Shown piece after piece: positions 1 through 10,452 of a stretch of 64,000 bases of DNA. The translations under genes were made by a program, and so were the position numbers. Numbering within the stretch: position 1 is the stretch's first letter; every line of letters begins with the position of its first letter. The DNA comes from Linnemannia schmuckeri. Taxonomy: Eukaryota; Mortierellomycota; Mortierellomycetes; Mortierellales; Mortierellaceae. Below the pieces are notes generated by a model, which did no database searches, had not been told where the DNA came from, and saw only the letters and a program-made list of their open reading frames with translations. Location of the stretch: the NCBI GenBank assembly GCA_029449235.1, contig JANATG010000008.1, forward strand, positions 2,480,001 through 2,544,000. Reading direction: 5' to 3'.

Positions 1-791
1 ACATTGCAGTTGTCGGTCAGGTCTACCAGCTCGAGGACTGGCGCCGTATCACTGAAAAGTTGACCATCAAGCCTACTCCTGCATGCGCTGTTGACCAGAA
101 CTGGAAGAAGAACATTGCCCTTTTGACGTCGTCCTACATCTACGTCGACATGTGCATGGCTGAGGCCTCCCTCCCTTCTGCCGAAAACAAGCGCAACTAT
201 GCCGACAAGCACGGATACGACTTTGTGGCCCGCGCTGCCGAGTTTGCTCAGGAGGAACATCGTGGTCGTCGTTTGGTCTGGGGCAAGATTGGCGCCATCC
301 AAAAGGTTCTCCCTCACTACGAATGGCTCTTCTGGATGGACATGGATGCCATCATTGCTGATCTGGACAAGGACTTGCGAGATATTATTCAGTTTGCTGA
401 GCAGGCCAAGCTTGATAACGGCGGCGATGAGGTCAGCCTTATTGTTGCCAGACCCAACCGCGACAAGATGTTGAATGCTGGTGTGATGTTGATCAAAAAC
501 ACCGAGTGGAGTCGCGCTTTCTTTGCCGAGGTCCAGACCCGCGCCCCCTGGTACCACAAGTCGAGTTATGAGCAGGCTGCTATTTGGGAGGTCATGAACG
601 AGCCCAAGTGGTCCTCAGGTGTTTATCTCTATAATGGAGATGATCATACCATGAACACCTTCCCCAAGTTGTACGCCGAGGGCGACTTTGTGATCCATTT
701 CGCTCCTGCTGGCTGCCCCTCTGTCCCTGTTCTTGCTGCTCTTGCCAAGATCAAGGCTGGCGAGAGTGCGCTCGGTATTGGTGCCGAGTAA
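1..791 (+). CDS. GMA12/MNN10-family (GT34) glycosyltransferase, 3' part
   Basis: The reading frame is open from base 3 to the TAA at 789-791, so the 5' end lies outside the window. The protein resembles the galactosyl/mannosyl transferase GMA12/MNN10 family, Golgi type II membrane enzymes that add hexoses to glycans. Visible family features: an N-terminal NIALLTSSYI strand, a YADKHGYDF segment, a WGKIGAIQKVL helix, and the DxD-like metal-nucleotide-sugar site WMDMDAII near residue 95 of the visible part, followed by NAGVMLIKNTEWS. No membrane anchor is seen because the N-terminus is missing. It is convergent with the ribokinase gene, 142 bp between stops. The exact sugar specificity cannot be read from the sequence. 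Confidence 0.85.
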   Translation, partial: IAVVGQVYQLEDWRRITEKLTIKPTPACAVDQNWKKNIALLTSSYIYVDMCMAEASLPSAENKRNYADKHGYDFVARAAEFAQEEHRGRRLVWGKIGAIQKVLPHYEWLFWMDMDAIIADLDKDLRDIIQFAEQAKLDNGGDEVSLIVARPNRDKMLNAGVMLIKNTEWSRAFFAEVQTRAPWYHKSSYEQAAIWEVMNEPKWSSGVYLYNGDDHTMNTFPKLYAEGDFVIHFAPAGCPSVPVLAALAKIKAGESALGIGAE

Positions 792-933
792 GCATCTGTC
801 CCCTCTTTTTTACATTCATTTCTCATGCCGTTGTACACAATAGACTTTTCTTTTTATGATTAAAAAATTCAAAAACATCGTAAATTCTCAGCGCTTCCGT
901 TGTAATCTGAGTAAATGGGTGAGAAGAGGAGAT

Positions 934-2653
934 CTAATCGAGCTTTTCTTTGCTCTTGATGGCAGTATCGACATCGTCTTTGACGGGGATCGAGTCCATG
1001 GCTCCCTCCATGCCGACAGCCAACGAAGCGGCATGACTGGCTTCCAACAATGCAGCCTGGAGCTGTTCCGCGTTGAATCGTTTGTTCAACTCTTGGTTGC
1101 GCACCAGGTTTGCGACAAAGTAACCCTATCGACGGCAATTGAATGAAGAGACGCAATGATGTCAGGACTCTGTCTGGTTCTTAAAATAGGATTGTGGGTT
1201 CAGGACAGATTAGTTTGCTCCGCACTTACTGAAAACGTGTCTCCCGCCTATGGACATTGCGTAAAAAAAAAAAAAAAATAACATGCAAGGAAATAGGTTA
1301 GTACCAACGTCATGGTTCTTCATAATTATCGAAATATCAAAATAATCATGATCCTAGACTTACACCAGTAGTGTTGACAACGTTGCCCTTCACGATTCCC
1401 ATCTGGAACTCCTTCATCTTCTCATCCTCCTCATTAATCCTAAACCGCGCCACAAGCCCATCCCCTCCCAGGGTAATAATAATCCCACTAATTTGCTCAT
1501 ACGCCTTCTCCAACACCGGGAGGCTTTCAGAAGCAGTGATATGCGACGAGGATGTAACCGAGTCGGCATCGCTTTTGGGAGAGGTCAAATAGGAGTAGAG
1601 GCCTTGGGCTTCGATCTCGTTGATGAGGAGGTAGTCGACCAGGTGAAGCGGGTACTGTTTCGGGAGCTCGGATGTCATGGGCGAGGGGTTGAAACAGATG
1701 GTCATTCCACGCTCCTTGGCGGCACGCATGATTTCACCGCCGCTACTAATTTCGTTTTGCATGACGATCCAGTCGCCCTCGCCAAAGTTGGACAGGACGT
1801 GGCGGGCTTCTTCGATGACGACGGTGTGGTTTGTTCCGGGGAAGAGGACGATGGAATTGTCGTGGGATTCTTCACTCAATTGGATGATCGCTCTTCCTGT
1901 AGACTATATATCCATGACAGTTGTAATTGGAAAATAGTCGTTAGATCCAGATGATCTGCTGTCATTTCTAGTAGCAAAGCACGGAGGTATAGTGATAAGT
2001 CATACGCACCTCCTTCTCGGCGACCTGGATGTAGGTGGTATCGACACCTGCGTCCTCCATAATCTTGCGGACCCACTCTCCATCCTTACCAATCTTTCCT
2101 GCGTGAAACACGTTCGCGCCGGCTCTTCCCAGAGCCACAGACTGGTTTGCGCCTTGTAAGATTATGGATACGTGAGTGGGGTCAGTTCAGTTAAAAATCT
2201 GTAGTTGCTAGTGCCTATATGTGAGAATTAATGACAAAAAAAGGCGCGACTTACCCTTTCCTCCGGCGCTGACAGTGTACGAGGAGGATGAGATGGTCTA
2301 TCAATTGTGCATGCAACATTGTATCAGCATCAGCATAGTGCGTTGTTCACGACACAATAGATCTGAGGACCGAATGCAGACGCCAACTGACAAATTCCTG
2401 CAGCCGTAAGTGTCTTTACCTCTCCAGATCTCACGATATGAGGGACGACATAAAAGTCATCTATCGTTGTTTATGTTGTTCACAAGGAAGTTGGGTGTCA
2501 GAGCGAGTTTAGGTTCAAGCCAACGAGAGCAACACGTTTCGAACAAAGTAAGTGTGCGTGCGTCTTTGCTCCTGCATGGACGTTGAGGATGTGTGTCTGC
2601 GTACCGATGTTGATGGATCCGTAGACGAGTACTTTTGGCTTGGTTAGGTTCAT
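934..2653 (-). CDS. RBK1: ribokinase (PfkB family), seven exons
   Basis: Phosphorylates D-ribose to ribose-5-phosphate. Rebuilt exons, in transcript order: 2605-2653, 2420-2460, 2255-2297, 2010-2152, 1364-1903, 1230-1247, 934-1125; all introns are GT-AG and the total is 1026 nt (341 aa), a typical ribokinase length. Seen: N-terminal VLVYGSINID, the substrate motif SAGGKGANQSVALGRAG, HAGKIGKDG, STGRAIIQ, the LLINEIEA segment, IIITLGGDG, and the C-terminal PfkB signature NTTGAGDTFSGYF, whose Asp is the catalytic base in this family. The signature is split over three exons, the middle one only 18 nt long. The start ATG at 2653 precedes the first beta strand. It is divergent from NLR-1. Recognition as ribokinase rather than another PfkB sugar kinase is based on the GGKGANQ and HAGKIG motifs. 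Confidence 0.9.
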
Positions 2654-4020
2654 GTTACTTTCTGCTGTGGTCCTGTGATTGTGGGGGTTGAATGAAGAAG
2701 AGAAAGCGAGTTTGTGAATACGTCGAAAGAGTTGATCAACGCCCAACACTCCTTTATGCCCTACGTCTACTAGACGCGTGAGAAGAAAGTGGGTTCAGAG
2801 TGACTGCTAAGCCCCGCACGCTCGAAGGAAGAACGCCAACTGGTCGCTAATATCTTACACGCGGGTCCCATTTATCAGAACTATGATGGTACCTGATGCG
2901 CCTCTGTATTCCACGATGTTTATGATACATCGTCAGTAACCACACTGCTAAGTGCTCGTTTAAGACCTCTTCTTCGCCAGTTACTCACCTATGGTGTGAT
3001 CAATGGTCTACACAGCCTTGTGCAACATCCGGCCAGGAAATCGCATGGTGAGGGGATTGACGACACAAAAACAATAAGAAGGACTGTGTCGTCTTTTCGC
3101 TCTTTGTGTCACTTTGACTCTCTCCTCAACCCCCACTTGACTCCTTGTCATCATCCCTACGGCACCCATCAGTTTCTCCCTCGGCATCCAATGGAGCCCT
3201 AAATTGTGCATTGCTCGCCCTCCTTCCATTCACTAGCATCATCCAGCACACCGAACATAGCAACTAAACATAACACCAACAACCAACCCTCCGCTACTAT
3301 ATCCTCAAAGCAACGTACAGGTCCTTGTCTCACAGACAGAGGTGTGTGTCCTTCCTTCGCAATTGTCGATTGTAGTAGGCAAGGTACCCAGAACTCCTGA
3401 GCTAACAGACTTGCTTGTTTTATGGAACGTAAATACTCCTAATTGCTCAAAGGAAACTAGTCGGTACCCCCCAAAAAAACCGACGAAAACAAGAAATAGA
3501 AAAAAAAAAAAAAAAAAAAAAAAAGAGATCATTACGGTAAAACAGCGTGCGGGATACTTCGTTACGAGAGCGTTCCTGAGTCGTTTACTTATCAGATCTC
3601 GACCGTCCTAACTTATCACTCGTTGCTTCGCCCTGAATAGTCTCTCTCACTCGTCCAAGTCTTTGCAAGTCCATCTCTCGTCCCTCCTCGTCTAAATACA
3701 ACAAAAAAATCAATTAAATTCAAATCAGGTAAGTTGAGGAAAGCGCCTGGTCCGCGAAATAGTACCTGAATTGTAATTTACTGCCTTGCATTGCTAACCA
3801 TCGCCCAACATTGCACCAAAACTAGGCCATCGAGTCACTCACTCTCCTACCAGCCAGCCCGTCAGTCCAATTCCACGAACGTCCCCCTTCGCCATCTCTG
3901 GTAAGGCACTCTTTTTGGAAATTCGCGTCGTCCATTTTAATAACCTATCAGCAAGCTAATCTTTATGTTCTTCCTTCCTCTTCAACTGTTCTTCGACGTA
4001 CAATCTCATTAGCTTCAGCT
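2654..4020 (+). promoter_or_regulatory. NLR-1 upstream region and spliced-looking 5' leader (module copy A)
   Basis: Gene-free stretch between the divergent ribokinase and NLR-1 starts. From about 3040 it is homologous to the DNA upstream of 10,453 and of 58,705. Shared landmarks: CTTCCATTCACTAGCAT at 3223-3239 (identical at 10,017), an AGAG/GTGTGTGTCC donor-like site at 3342, CAG/GTAAGT at 3729, and CTCTG/GTAAGG at 3901. These suggest a 5' UTR with several introns, though transcript ends are unknown. A 24-nt A-run lies near 3500. No convincing separate gene was found here. Confidence 0.6.
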
Positions 4021-7000
4021 ATGTCGTCCTCGCCTCCTCCAGGCAGTCTGCCAACACCATCTACCCCACCGACCTCCACTTTTTCAGAACATTCGGAATT
4101 AACCACTGATGGAACGAGCAACATCACGACGAATGCGCAGGTCCAACTCGGAACATCCAACATGTTGAATCCTCTTGGCCATCATGCTGCAGGACACGCA
4201 ACCACTGGCAGCATTAATAATCAGTTTTCCGACTCCAACTCGATCTCCTCCAAGAATTCTTCAGAGTTGAGTGTCAGGAAGCGTGTGTCGCGATTCCTCA
4301 AAGGACATTCCAAAACCAACGACACCATCACCACCGCTCCAGTCTCGCCTTCGCCAGCTGGTGCTGCGCTCACTGAACCTGCGCTCTCTGAACTTTCGTC
4401 GAATGTTGAAGCCATCATTTCACAGGCGGATGTTACTGCGGTCACTTTGGATTCTGATCCCTTGATCCAAAGACTTCAATTCATGGCCGCCACTCCTACT
4501 ATCGCGATCATCCAAGTAGAGCGGACTTCAGTCATTCAGGGCGTACCGAACCCAGGCATTTTCTCCAAGAACGTGGCCGCTCCTGCTCTAACCACCGACT
4601 TGCCCAGACCCAGCGCACGCATCGAAAAAACGACACAGCTCGTCTACTGCTACAGCCTTCTCACCAGAGCCCAAGCATTGTCGTCGTCGTCTGCTTCAGG
4701 TGTCGCTGATACGCAAACGATCGCCCTCGACGAGAGCCAGTTAAAATGGGTGCAGCAAGTCGAGCCTTTTGAACAAGATGAAATGCGTCGTCTCATCGAG
4801 CAGCTGGCGGAGGAGTTCGTCGCTGATCAGATCAAAGCACATGTTGCTATCGCCGAGGTCGTTCTCGTTGGGCCGATCCTTGAGCATGAAATATATCGCA
4901 GCCTTCTTTCAAGCTTCATTTCCGAGTTTGAGCGCAACACTCTGATTGACATTGTCCTTCTTCAAGGGTTGGTCCAGTTGGTTGAATGCGCATCTGAAGG
5001 GTATCTGGTTGACGACGATCTGGTCAGGATCGCTGCTGTTCTCTCGAAAGAACTGGCGATTACCCATACTGGCACCAGTGACCATACTTCGTACCTCACC
5101 TGGACACTATCACGAGTTCTCGACGTGATGGTATCTGGCAAGGTGAAGGGTCTCAACCGCAATCAAGACCACCAGCCTATGTTACAGCTTTTGCGCGGCC
5201 TCAGGGACAGTGACAATGTCTGCCTCAAGCACCAAGCCGCATATGCCTACCAGGCGCTCCAGTACGTTCCCGACGACGAAACCCCCCTCGAGATTGTGTG
5301 GAGGTACGCTCAGTTGGCGGCCGCTAGTGCTTCAAGTGTGTCGAGCGTCTTCAAGTTGAATCCTGCAGGTCTTCTCGAGAGTCTTGAGAGCCTTCAAAAG
5401 TTCGGAGCAAGCGTAGCTGAGGCCGTCATGGCCGGTATGGAAGGCTACCAGGGTCTTCGCGATGGCACGGGTAAGATTGTCAGAGCGTCAGAAAAGAAAT
5501 TTGACTTTATGGAGAAACGTTCGTGGTATCTCGCTTTACAAGGGACCAGTCTGTTCATCCAACAAGGACGACTCGCCGATTTCCGAGAAGTTGTTTGCCA
5601 GGCCCCTTGCCGCCATGATGTCGATTTTCAATGGGGCATTTGTCGCCAGCTCGGAGAAACCGCTGTCGACTCGCTCTGGGATGCCTCTACCCGTCAACAA
5701 GCTATCGACTTCCTTGGCGCCTTGTACAGGAGCGACATTGACTGGAAGCTGCATACGGAAATCAAGCGATGGATAATGACAATTCTAGTCCAAATCTCAC
5801 AGCTATCGGACCCTGAGACAATAGACCACGCCCTTGCCGTGTTGGATGGCCTCGAGAAGGGTGCCAACACCGCACTTGAAGGCTCGTATCCGCTGAGCGT
5901 TCGCCTCCTCCTCCCAGACGCCTTTCCTCTCCTTACCCGTGTCCAGGAGATCCCAAGAGTCGACTACAAGCTTCATACCTTGAAGAAGCAGAGGATGGAC
6001 GAGTACAAGCAGTCTATTTACATTTCTCCGATGGCCAAGCCCAGCCTTCAAGCGCCCGATGACAACCTGTTCCCGCTTATGCAGAACGTTATGGAGTTCC
6101 TGGAAAGTGACAGACAAGTGATGTTGATTCTGGGTGACTCTGGAGTTGGAAAGTCGACGTTCAATCGATACCTGGAACACCAGCTCTGGCAGGGCTACAA
6201 GACCGGCGACCGCATCCCACTCTTCATCAGCTTGCCATCCCTTTATCGTCCAGAACGAGAGCTTGTTACCGAGCAGCTGGAAACTCTCAACTTTTCCGAC
6301 GAGCAGATTCGTGAGCTGAAATTACACCGGCGTTTCACTTTAATTTGTGACGGATACGACGAAAGTCAGCTCACTTCCAACCTGCACGCTACGAACTTCC
6401 TCAACCAACTTGAACAGTGGGACACCAAGTTGATCATTACTTGCCGCTCCCAGTACCTTGGATCGGACTATCGACACCGTTTTGCACCAAAGGCTGATGG
6501 CCCATACTACTGTTCTGCCGACAACCTATTCCACGAGGTCGTCATCACACCCTTTTCCTACTATCAAATCGAGGAGTACGTTGAGCAGTATGTCCCCCTT
6601 GAACCACGACCTTGGTTCGCAGAGGACTACATGGACAAGTTGACGACGATCCCCAACTTGATGGACCTTGTCAAGAACCCTTTCCTTCTCTCGCTCTGCT
6701 TGGAGGCTCTTCCCAGTGTTATTGAGGGCGAGACTGATCTTTCAAGACTTCAAGTCACGAGGGTGCAACTCTATGATAACTTTGTGGGACACTGGATGGC
6801 TGTCAACAAACGACGGCTGCAGGACCTAAAGCTGAGCGAGAAACTCTTGGAGGCGTATGAGGCACTATTGGATAATGGATTTGAGAAAGCTGGAATCGAA
6901 TTCCAGCAGGACTTGGCGGCCGCCATTTTCCGGAAACAAGACGGTCGGCCAGTTGTAGATTACATTCCAAGGCGTGACAAAGATTCCTGGAAGGCTGAGT

Positions 7001-9537
7001 TCTTCGGCCCCGATCCTGAGGCAACACTACTCCGAGATGCCAGTCTGTTGAGTCGTGCCGCCAGGCAGTTTCGTTTTGTTCATCGATCAATCTTGGAGTA
7101 CTTTTATTCCTGTACCATCTTTATGCCCATCAACAACACAGAAGAGATTGACCCGCAGTATTTTTCTAAATCCAACATCCCCAACTTCTCGATCGCCGAT
7201 CATCCATTGTCCCGCAGGATTCTCGTCACGGAACTGCCGATCCTTCAGTTCTTGGCTGATCGCGTCCATTCAAACCCCAATTTCCGACAGCACCTCAATT
7301 CCCTCATTGAGCGATCCAAGACTGACGAACAGGCTGACAGAGCGGCCGCAAATGCTATCACCATCTTAGTAAAGGCTGGTATTCGATTCAATGGGGCTGA
7401 CCTTCGAGGTATCAGGATCCCGGGGGCCGATGTGTCAACTGGTAAATTCGACACCGCCCAGCTTCAAGGAGCCGACCTCACCGGAGTCAACTTTGCTAAA
7501 AGCTGGATTCGACAGACAGATTTTACTGGCGCGCAGATGGAAGAAGCACAGTTTGGGGAGCTGGCTTACTTGAAGATGCCTGACCGCGTTTGCTCATGCG
7601 CATATTCACCTGATGGAAAGTCCGTAGTTGGGGGTCTAAATAATGGCGACATTATCATGTACGACACTACAACTTGGACTCAAGTCAAGACCTTTCAAGG
7701 CCACGAGGGCACCGTTTCTAGTCTCGAATTTACAGCGTCAGGTCACCAGCTTCTCTCTGCCAGTTCGGACAACACAGTAAGGTTGTGGGACAAAGAAACG
7801 GGACGATCTCTATTGGGTTTGGAAGGACACAGTGGTGCAGTGACGGCGGCAACCTTTTCACCCTCAGGAAAGCAAATCGCATCTGGGAGCGATGACAAGT
7901 CAATAAGGCTATGGGACGCTCATAGCAGCCCTGCTACCTCCGTCTCGATCGACCACGGCAGCAAGGTTTCCAGTGTTACATATTCGCCCGACGGGCTGCA
8001 CGTCGCATCTAGCGGTGATGATGGGGTAATACGAGTATTCGACATCCTGACTGGTCTACCAAAATTGACAATGGATAGCGGGTCGCGACTGATTTCCTGT
8101 ATCACTTATTCACCCGATGGTCAGTGTATAGTCTCTGGTGATGATAATGGTGAACTGCAGTTCTGGACGACGGTGGACGGCCAGCCAGGACCCAAGTGGG
8201 AGGGGCACCCTAGTCTTGTTTTGAGCGTCACGTTCTCATCAAATGGCCATTGGATCGCCTCATCCAGTTACGATTACACTGTCAAGCTATGGAGTGCGCA
8301 AACAGGCGGTCTCGTGTATGTCTTCTCAGGTCATTCCTATTTTGTGTACGACGTGGCCTTCTCTCCAGACAGTTCACTGTTGGTCTCGAGCGGTTACGAC
8401 AGTACTGTCCGCATTTGGCAGATGAATTCAGTTGAGGCGGTACTCGACTCTTCCAACATAATCGACACGCTCTATGCTCTAGCATACTCTCCAAACGGTC
8501 AGCATCTCCTCATTCCCACCCAAGACGGACACCTGCGCCTGTACGATGCATCCACTGGAGCCCCCAGTCTGGCTCTCTCAAGCGGTCAAGCCCGAGTCGA
8601 GCATGTCGCATATTCCCCAGACGGTCTCCGACTCGCCACAGTCGAATCCTTCAGCAATGAGGTCAAGGTCTGGGATGCAAAAACGGGTCAGGTTGACTTT
8701 ACCCTGCATTGCCAAACAGAAGACGTTACAGCTGTCACCTTCTCTCCATGTAGTAATTGGATTGCTACTGGTAGCGAAGACACAACTGTGCGATTATGGG
8801 ATTCTCGATCAGGGGTACCGGGTCGGGTCCTTTTTGGTCACACTGGCTTAATCTTAAGCCTCTCCGCTTCGCCGAGAGATTTGACTCATATCTTTTCCGG
8901 GAGTGAAGATGGAACCATTCGAGTCTGGGATTTGAACACCGGGAACTCCAGAGTCCTTGTCAGTAAAGCCCACGTTAAGGATGTGGTTAGAGAGCAGAAA
9001 AGACGTCTCGCGGGTGCTTTGAAGCATAGATCTACTCTCATCACGGATATAGTATCGTCGCCAAGTTGTCGCCAGATTGCGTCCAATCACGAAAGCCAGC
9101 TCGTCCTGCTTTGGGACGAGGAAACTGGGGAACTTCAACATGTCTTGCATCATGACGATATCGTCCTATGCTTGGCGTATTCGTCCTGCGGTGAGTGGAT
9201 CGCAACCTGCTGCTTCAAAACAATTTGGCTGTGGAATTTCACTGCAGAGGATGGAATGAAGAAGTGGAAATGTAGGACGAAAATTCCCGATTTCTCCAGA
9301 ACCGTTCAGGGTATCGCTTGGAGACCTGGTACCTTGGAGTTTGTTACCGGTTCTGGAGATGGTTCCGTTCGAGTGTGGAAGTTGAAGTTCGAATCGAGTA
9401 CCTTGGTGGTACAGTTGCTTTGGAACACTGGACCCGCATCTCTCGTCGCCACAGGAGCAGCGATCGCCGACACGGTTGGTCTTAGCGATGCCAACCGACG
9501 ATTACTTTTGCAGCGCGGTGCCACCGATGGATCCTAA
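4021..9537 (+). CDS. NLR-1: NACHT-pentapeptide-WD40 STAND protein, 1838 aa, single exon
   Basis: A NOD-like receptor-type STAND NTPase. Layout: Ser/Thr/Pro-rich N-terminus (1-140); an alpha-helical region (about 190-690) shared with NLR-2 but not recognised as a known effector domain; NACHT with Walker A GDSGVGKST (705-713) and Walker B LICDGYDE (774-781); a winged-helix/helical part; a short pentapeptide-like stretch (1123-1178, GADLRGI, GADVSTG, GADLTGV, DFTGAQM); then about 14 WD40 blades (about 1187-1810) with LWDKETG-, LWDAHSS-, VWDAKTG- and LWDSRSG-type ends. In fungi such proteins are candidate ligand-sensing immune or allorecognition receptors; that role is family knowledge, not shown here. 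The blades are divergent, unlike the near-identical repeats of HET-type NLRs. Start ATG matches the homologous ATG of NLR-2 (SSSP near the N-terminus). Confidence 0.93.
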   Translation: MSSSPPPGSLPTPSTPPTSTFSEHSELTTDGTSNITTNAQVQLGTSNMLNPLGHHAAGHATTGSINNQFSDSNSISSKNSSELSVRKRVSRFLKGHSKTNDTITTAPVSPSPAGAALTEPALSELSSNVEAIISQADVTAVTLDSDPLIQRLQFMAATPTIAIIQVERTSVIQGVPNPGIFSKNVAAPALTTDLPRPSARIEKTTQLVYCYSLLTRAQALSSSSASGVADTQTIALDESQLKWVQQVEPFEQDEMRRLIEQLAEEFVADQIKAHVAIAEVVLVGPILEHEIYRSLLSSFISEFERNTLIDIVLLQGLVQLVECASEGYLVDDDLVRIAAVLSKELAITHTGTSDHTSYLTWTLSRVLDVMVSGKVKGLNRNQDHQPMLQLLRGLRDSDNVCLKHQAAYAYQALQYVPDDETPLEIVWRYAQLAAASASSVSSVFKLNPAGLLESLESLQKFGASVAEAVMAGMEGYQGLRDGTGKIVRASEKKFDFMEKRSWYLALQGTSLFIQQGRLADFREVVCQAPCRHDVDFQWGICRQLGETAVDSLWDASTRQQAIDFLGALYRSDIDWKLHTEIKRWIMTILVQISQLSDPETIDHALAVLDGLEKGANTALEGSYPLSVRLLLPDAFPLLTRVQEIPRVDYKLHTLKKQRMDEYKQSIYISPMAKPSLQAPDDNLFPLMQNVMEFLESDRQVMLILGDSGVGKSTFNRYLEHQLWQGYKTGDRIPLFISLPSLYRPERELVTEQLETLNFSDEQIRELKLHRRFTLICDGYDESQLTSNLHATNFLNQLEQWDTKLIITCRSQYLGSDYRHRFAPKADGPYYCSADNLFHEVVITPFSYYQIEEYVEQYVPLEPRPWFAEDYMDKLTTIPNLMDLVKNPFLLSLCLEALPSVIEGETDLSRLQVTRVQLYDNFVGHWMAVNKRRLQDLKLSEKLLEAYEALLDNGFEKAGIEFQQDLAAAIFRKQDGRPVVDYIPRRDKDSWKAEFFGPDPEATLLRDASLLSRAARQFRFVHRSILEYFYSCTIFMPINNTEEIDPQYFSKSNIPNFSIADHPLSRRILVTELPILQFLADRVHSNPNFRQHLNSLIERSKTDEQADRAAANAITILVKAGIRFNGADLRGIRIPGADVSTGKFDTAQLQGADLTGVNFAKSWIRQTDFTGAQMEEAQFGELAYLKMPDRVCSCAYSPDGKSVVGGLNNGDIIMYDTTTWTQVKTFQGHEGTVSSLEFTASGHQLLSASSDNTVRLWDKETGRSLLGLEGHSGAVTAATFSPSGKQIASGSDDKSIRLWDAHSSPATSVSIDHGSKVSSVTYSPDGLHVASSGDDGVIRVFDILTGLPKLTMDSGSRLISCITYSPDGQCIVSGDDNGELQFWTTVDGQPGPKWEGHPSLVLSVTFSSNGHWIASSSYDYTVKLWSAQTGGLVYVFSGHSYFVYDVAFSPDSSLLVSSGYDSTVRIWQMNSVEAVLDSSNIIDTLYALAYSPNGQHLLIPTQDGHLRLYDASTGAPSLALSSGQARVEHVAYSPDGLRLATVESFSNEVKVWDAKTGQVDFTLHCQTEDVTAVTFSPCSNWIATGSEDTTVRLWDSRSGVPGRVLFGHTGLILSLSASPRDLTHIFSGSEDGTIRVWDLNTGNSRVLVSKAHVKDVVREQKRRLAGALKHRSTLITDIVSSPSCRQIASNHESQLVLLWDEETGELQHVLHHDDIVLCLAYSSCGEWIATCCFKTIWLWNFTAEDGMKKWKCRTKIPDFSRTVQGIAWRPGTLEFVTGSGDGSVRVWKLKFESSTLVVQLLWNTGPASLVATGAAIADTVGLSDANRRLLLQRGATDGS

Positions 9538-10452
9538 TTGAAGCTTGCATAAAGAATAAAGAGGAGGAGCGGAAATCGTGAAAGAAAAACAGTGAATGAT
9601 GACAACTATGCCTGTTCTTCATCGCGAACATGAAAATCTTAAATCCGAAACGGAACACGCTGAAGTCAATTAACGTTTGATCAACGATCAGTAAGTGAGA
9701 CGCATAAAGAGCTGGTGGCGTAGATCAGTCCATTTAATTGACGACTCATATGCTTAACTCTGCTTGTCTTTCTCTAACAACAACAAAAAAAAAGGTGGCA
9801 AAAGAAGCGAAGGATGGGGTGATGACACCAAAAGGGTATAGACATAAAAGCAGTGTCGAACCTCGTGTTCTACTTTTTGTATCTCTCTTGACTCTAAACA
9901 TCCACTTCTCTCATCATTTTTTTTTTTTTTTTTTTTTTTTTTCACTTCAACACCCTCATCAGTCTCTCATTCAGCATTCAGCAGAACCCTAAACTGAACT
10001 GCACATTGCCCACCCCCTTCCATTCACTAGCATTGCTCAACATAGCGAACTCATCACCAACCAAAATTATACACAGCCTTAACAACCAAGCCCAGCCTCT
10101 TCGCCACCACACAATTCCAGAGACAATCCAGACCTCCTTGTTTCGCACACAGAGGTATGTATCCTTCCTCTCTCCTTCTTCCAATCATATGGTCACCATT
10201 CTCACTCCTCCATTGTTTACTATGCTCTAATACCAATAGACCATCAAGCCTCTCTCTTTCCAGTTGTCAGAACGCAAAACGTCAGCTCAAGCCCGCGAAA
10301 GTTGCTCTTCGCCATCCCTCTGGTAAGTGTCACGTGTGTAGGCAGTTGAACATGCATGGCCTTAATCCATAATTGCGTGACCCTTTCATCATTTGCTCTA
10401 ACACACAAAACAGGTTGAACTTATTACACATTAGTCGCGAAAGGTACTTATC
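9538..10452 (+). promoter_or_regulatory. leader module copy B, upstream of the 124-aa gene
   Basis: Gene-free stretch after the NLR-1 stop. From about 9790 it matches the leaders of NLR-1 and NLR-2: AGCGAAGGA followed by GACACCAAAAGGG (9824-9836; also at 57,500), a CAGAACCCTAAACTG region near 9980, CTTCCATTCACTAGCAT (10,017-10,033), AGAG/GTATGTATCC (donor-like GT at 10,155) and CTCTG/GTAAGTGTC (GT at 10,323). A T-run of about 23 lies at 9919-9941. The order and spacing of landmarks equal those of copy C, so this is a copy of an NLR-type 5' region now placed before an unrelated small gene. Confidence 0.6.

Noticed and set aside
7580..9450. Near-identical WD40 repeats of the kind seen in fungal allorecognition NLRs
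   Set aside because: The blades are clearly diverged from one another, so recent repeat shuffling is not supported.
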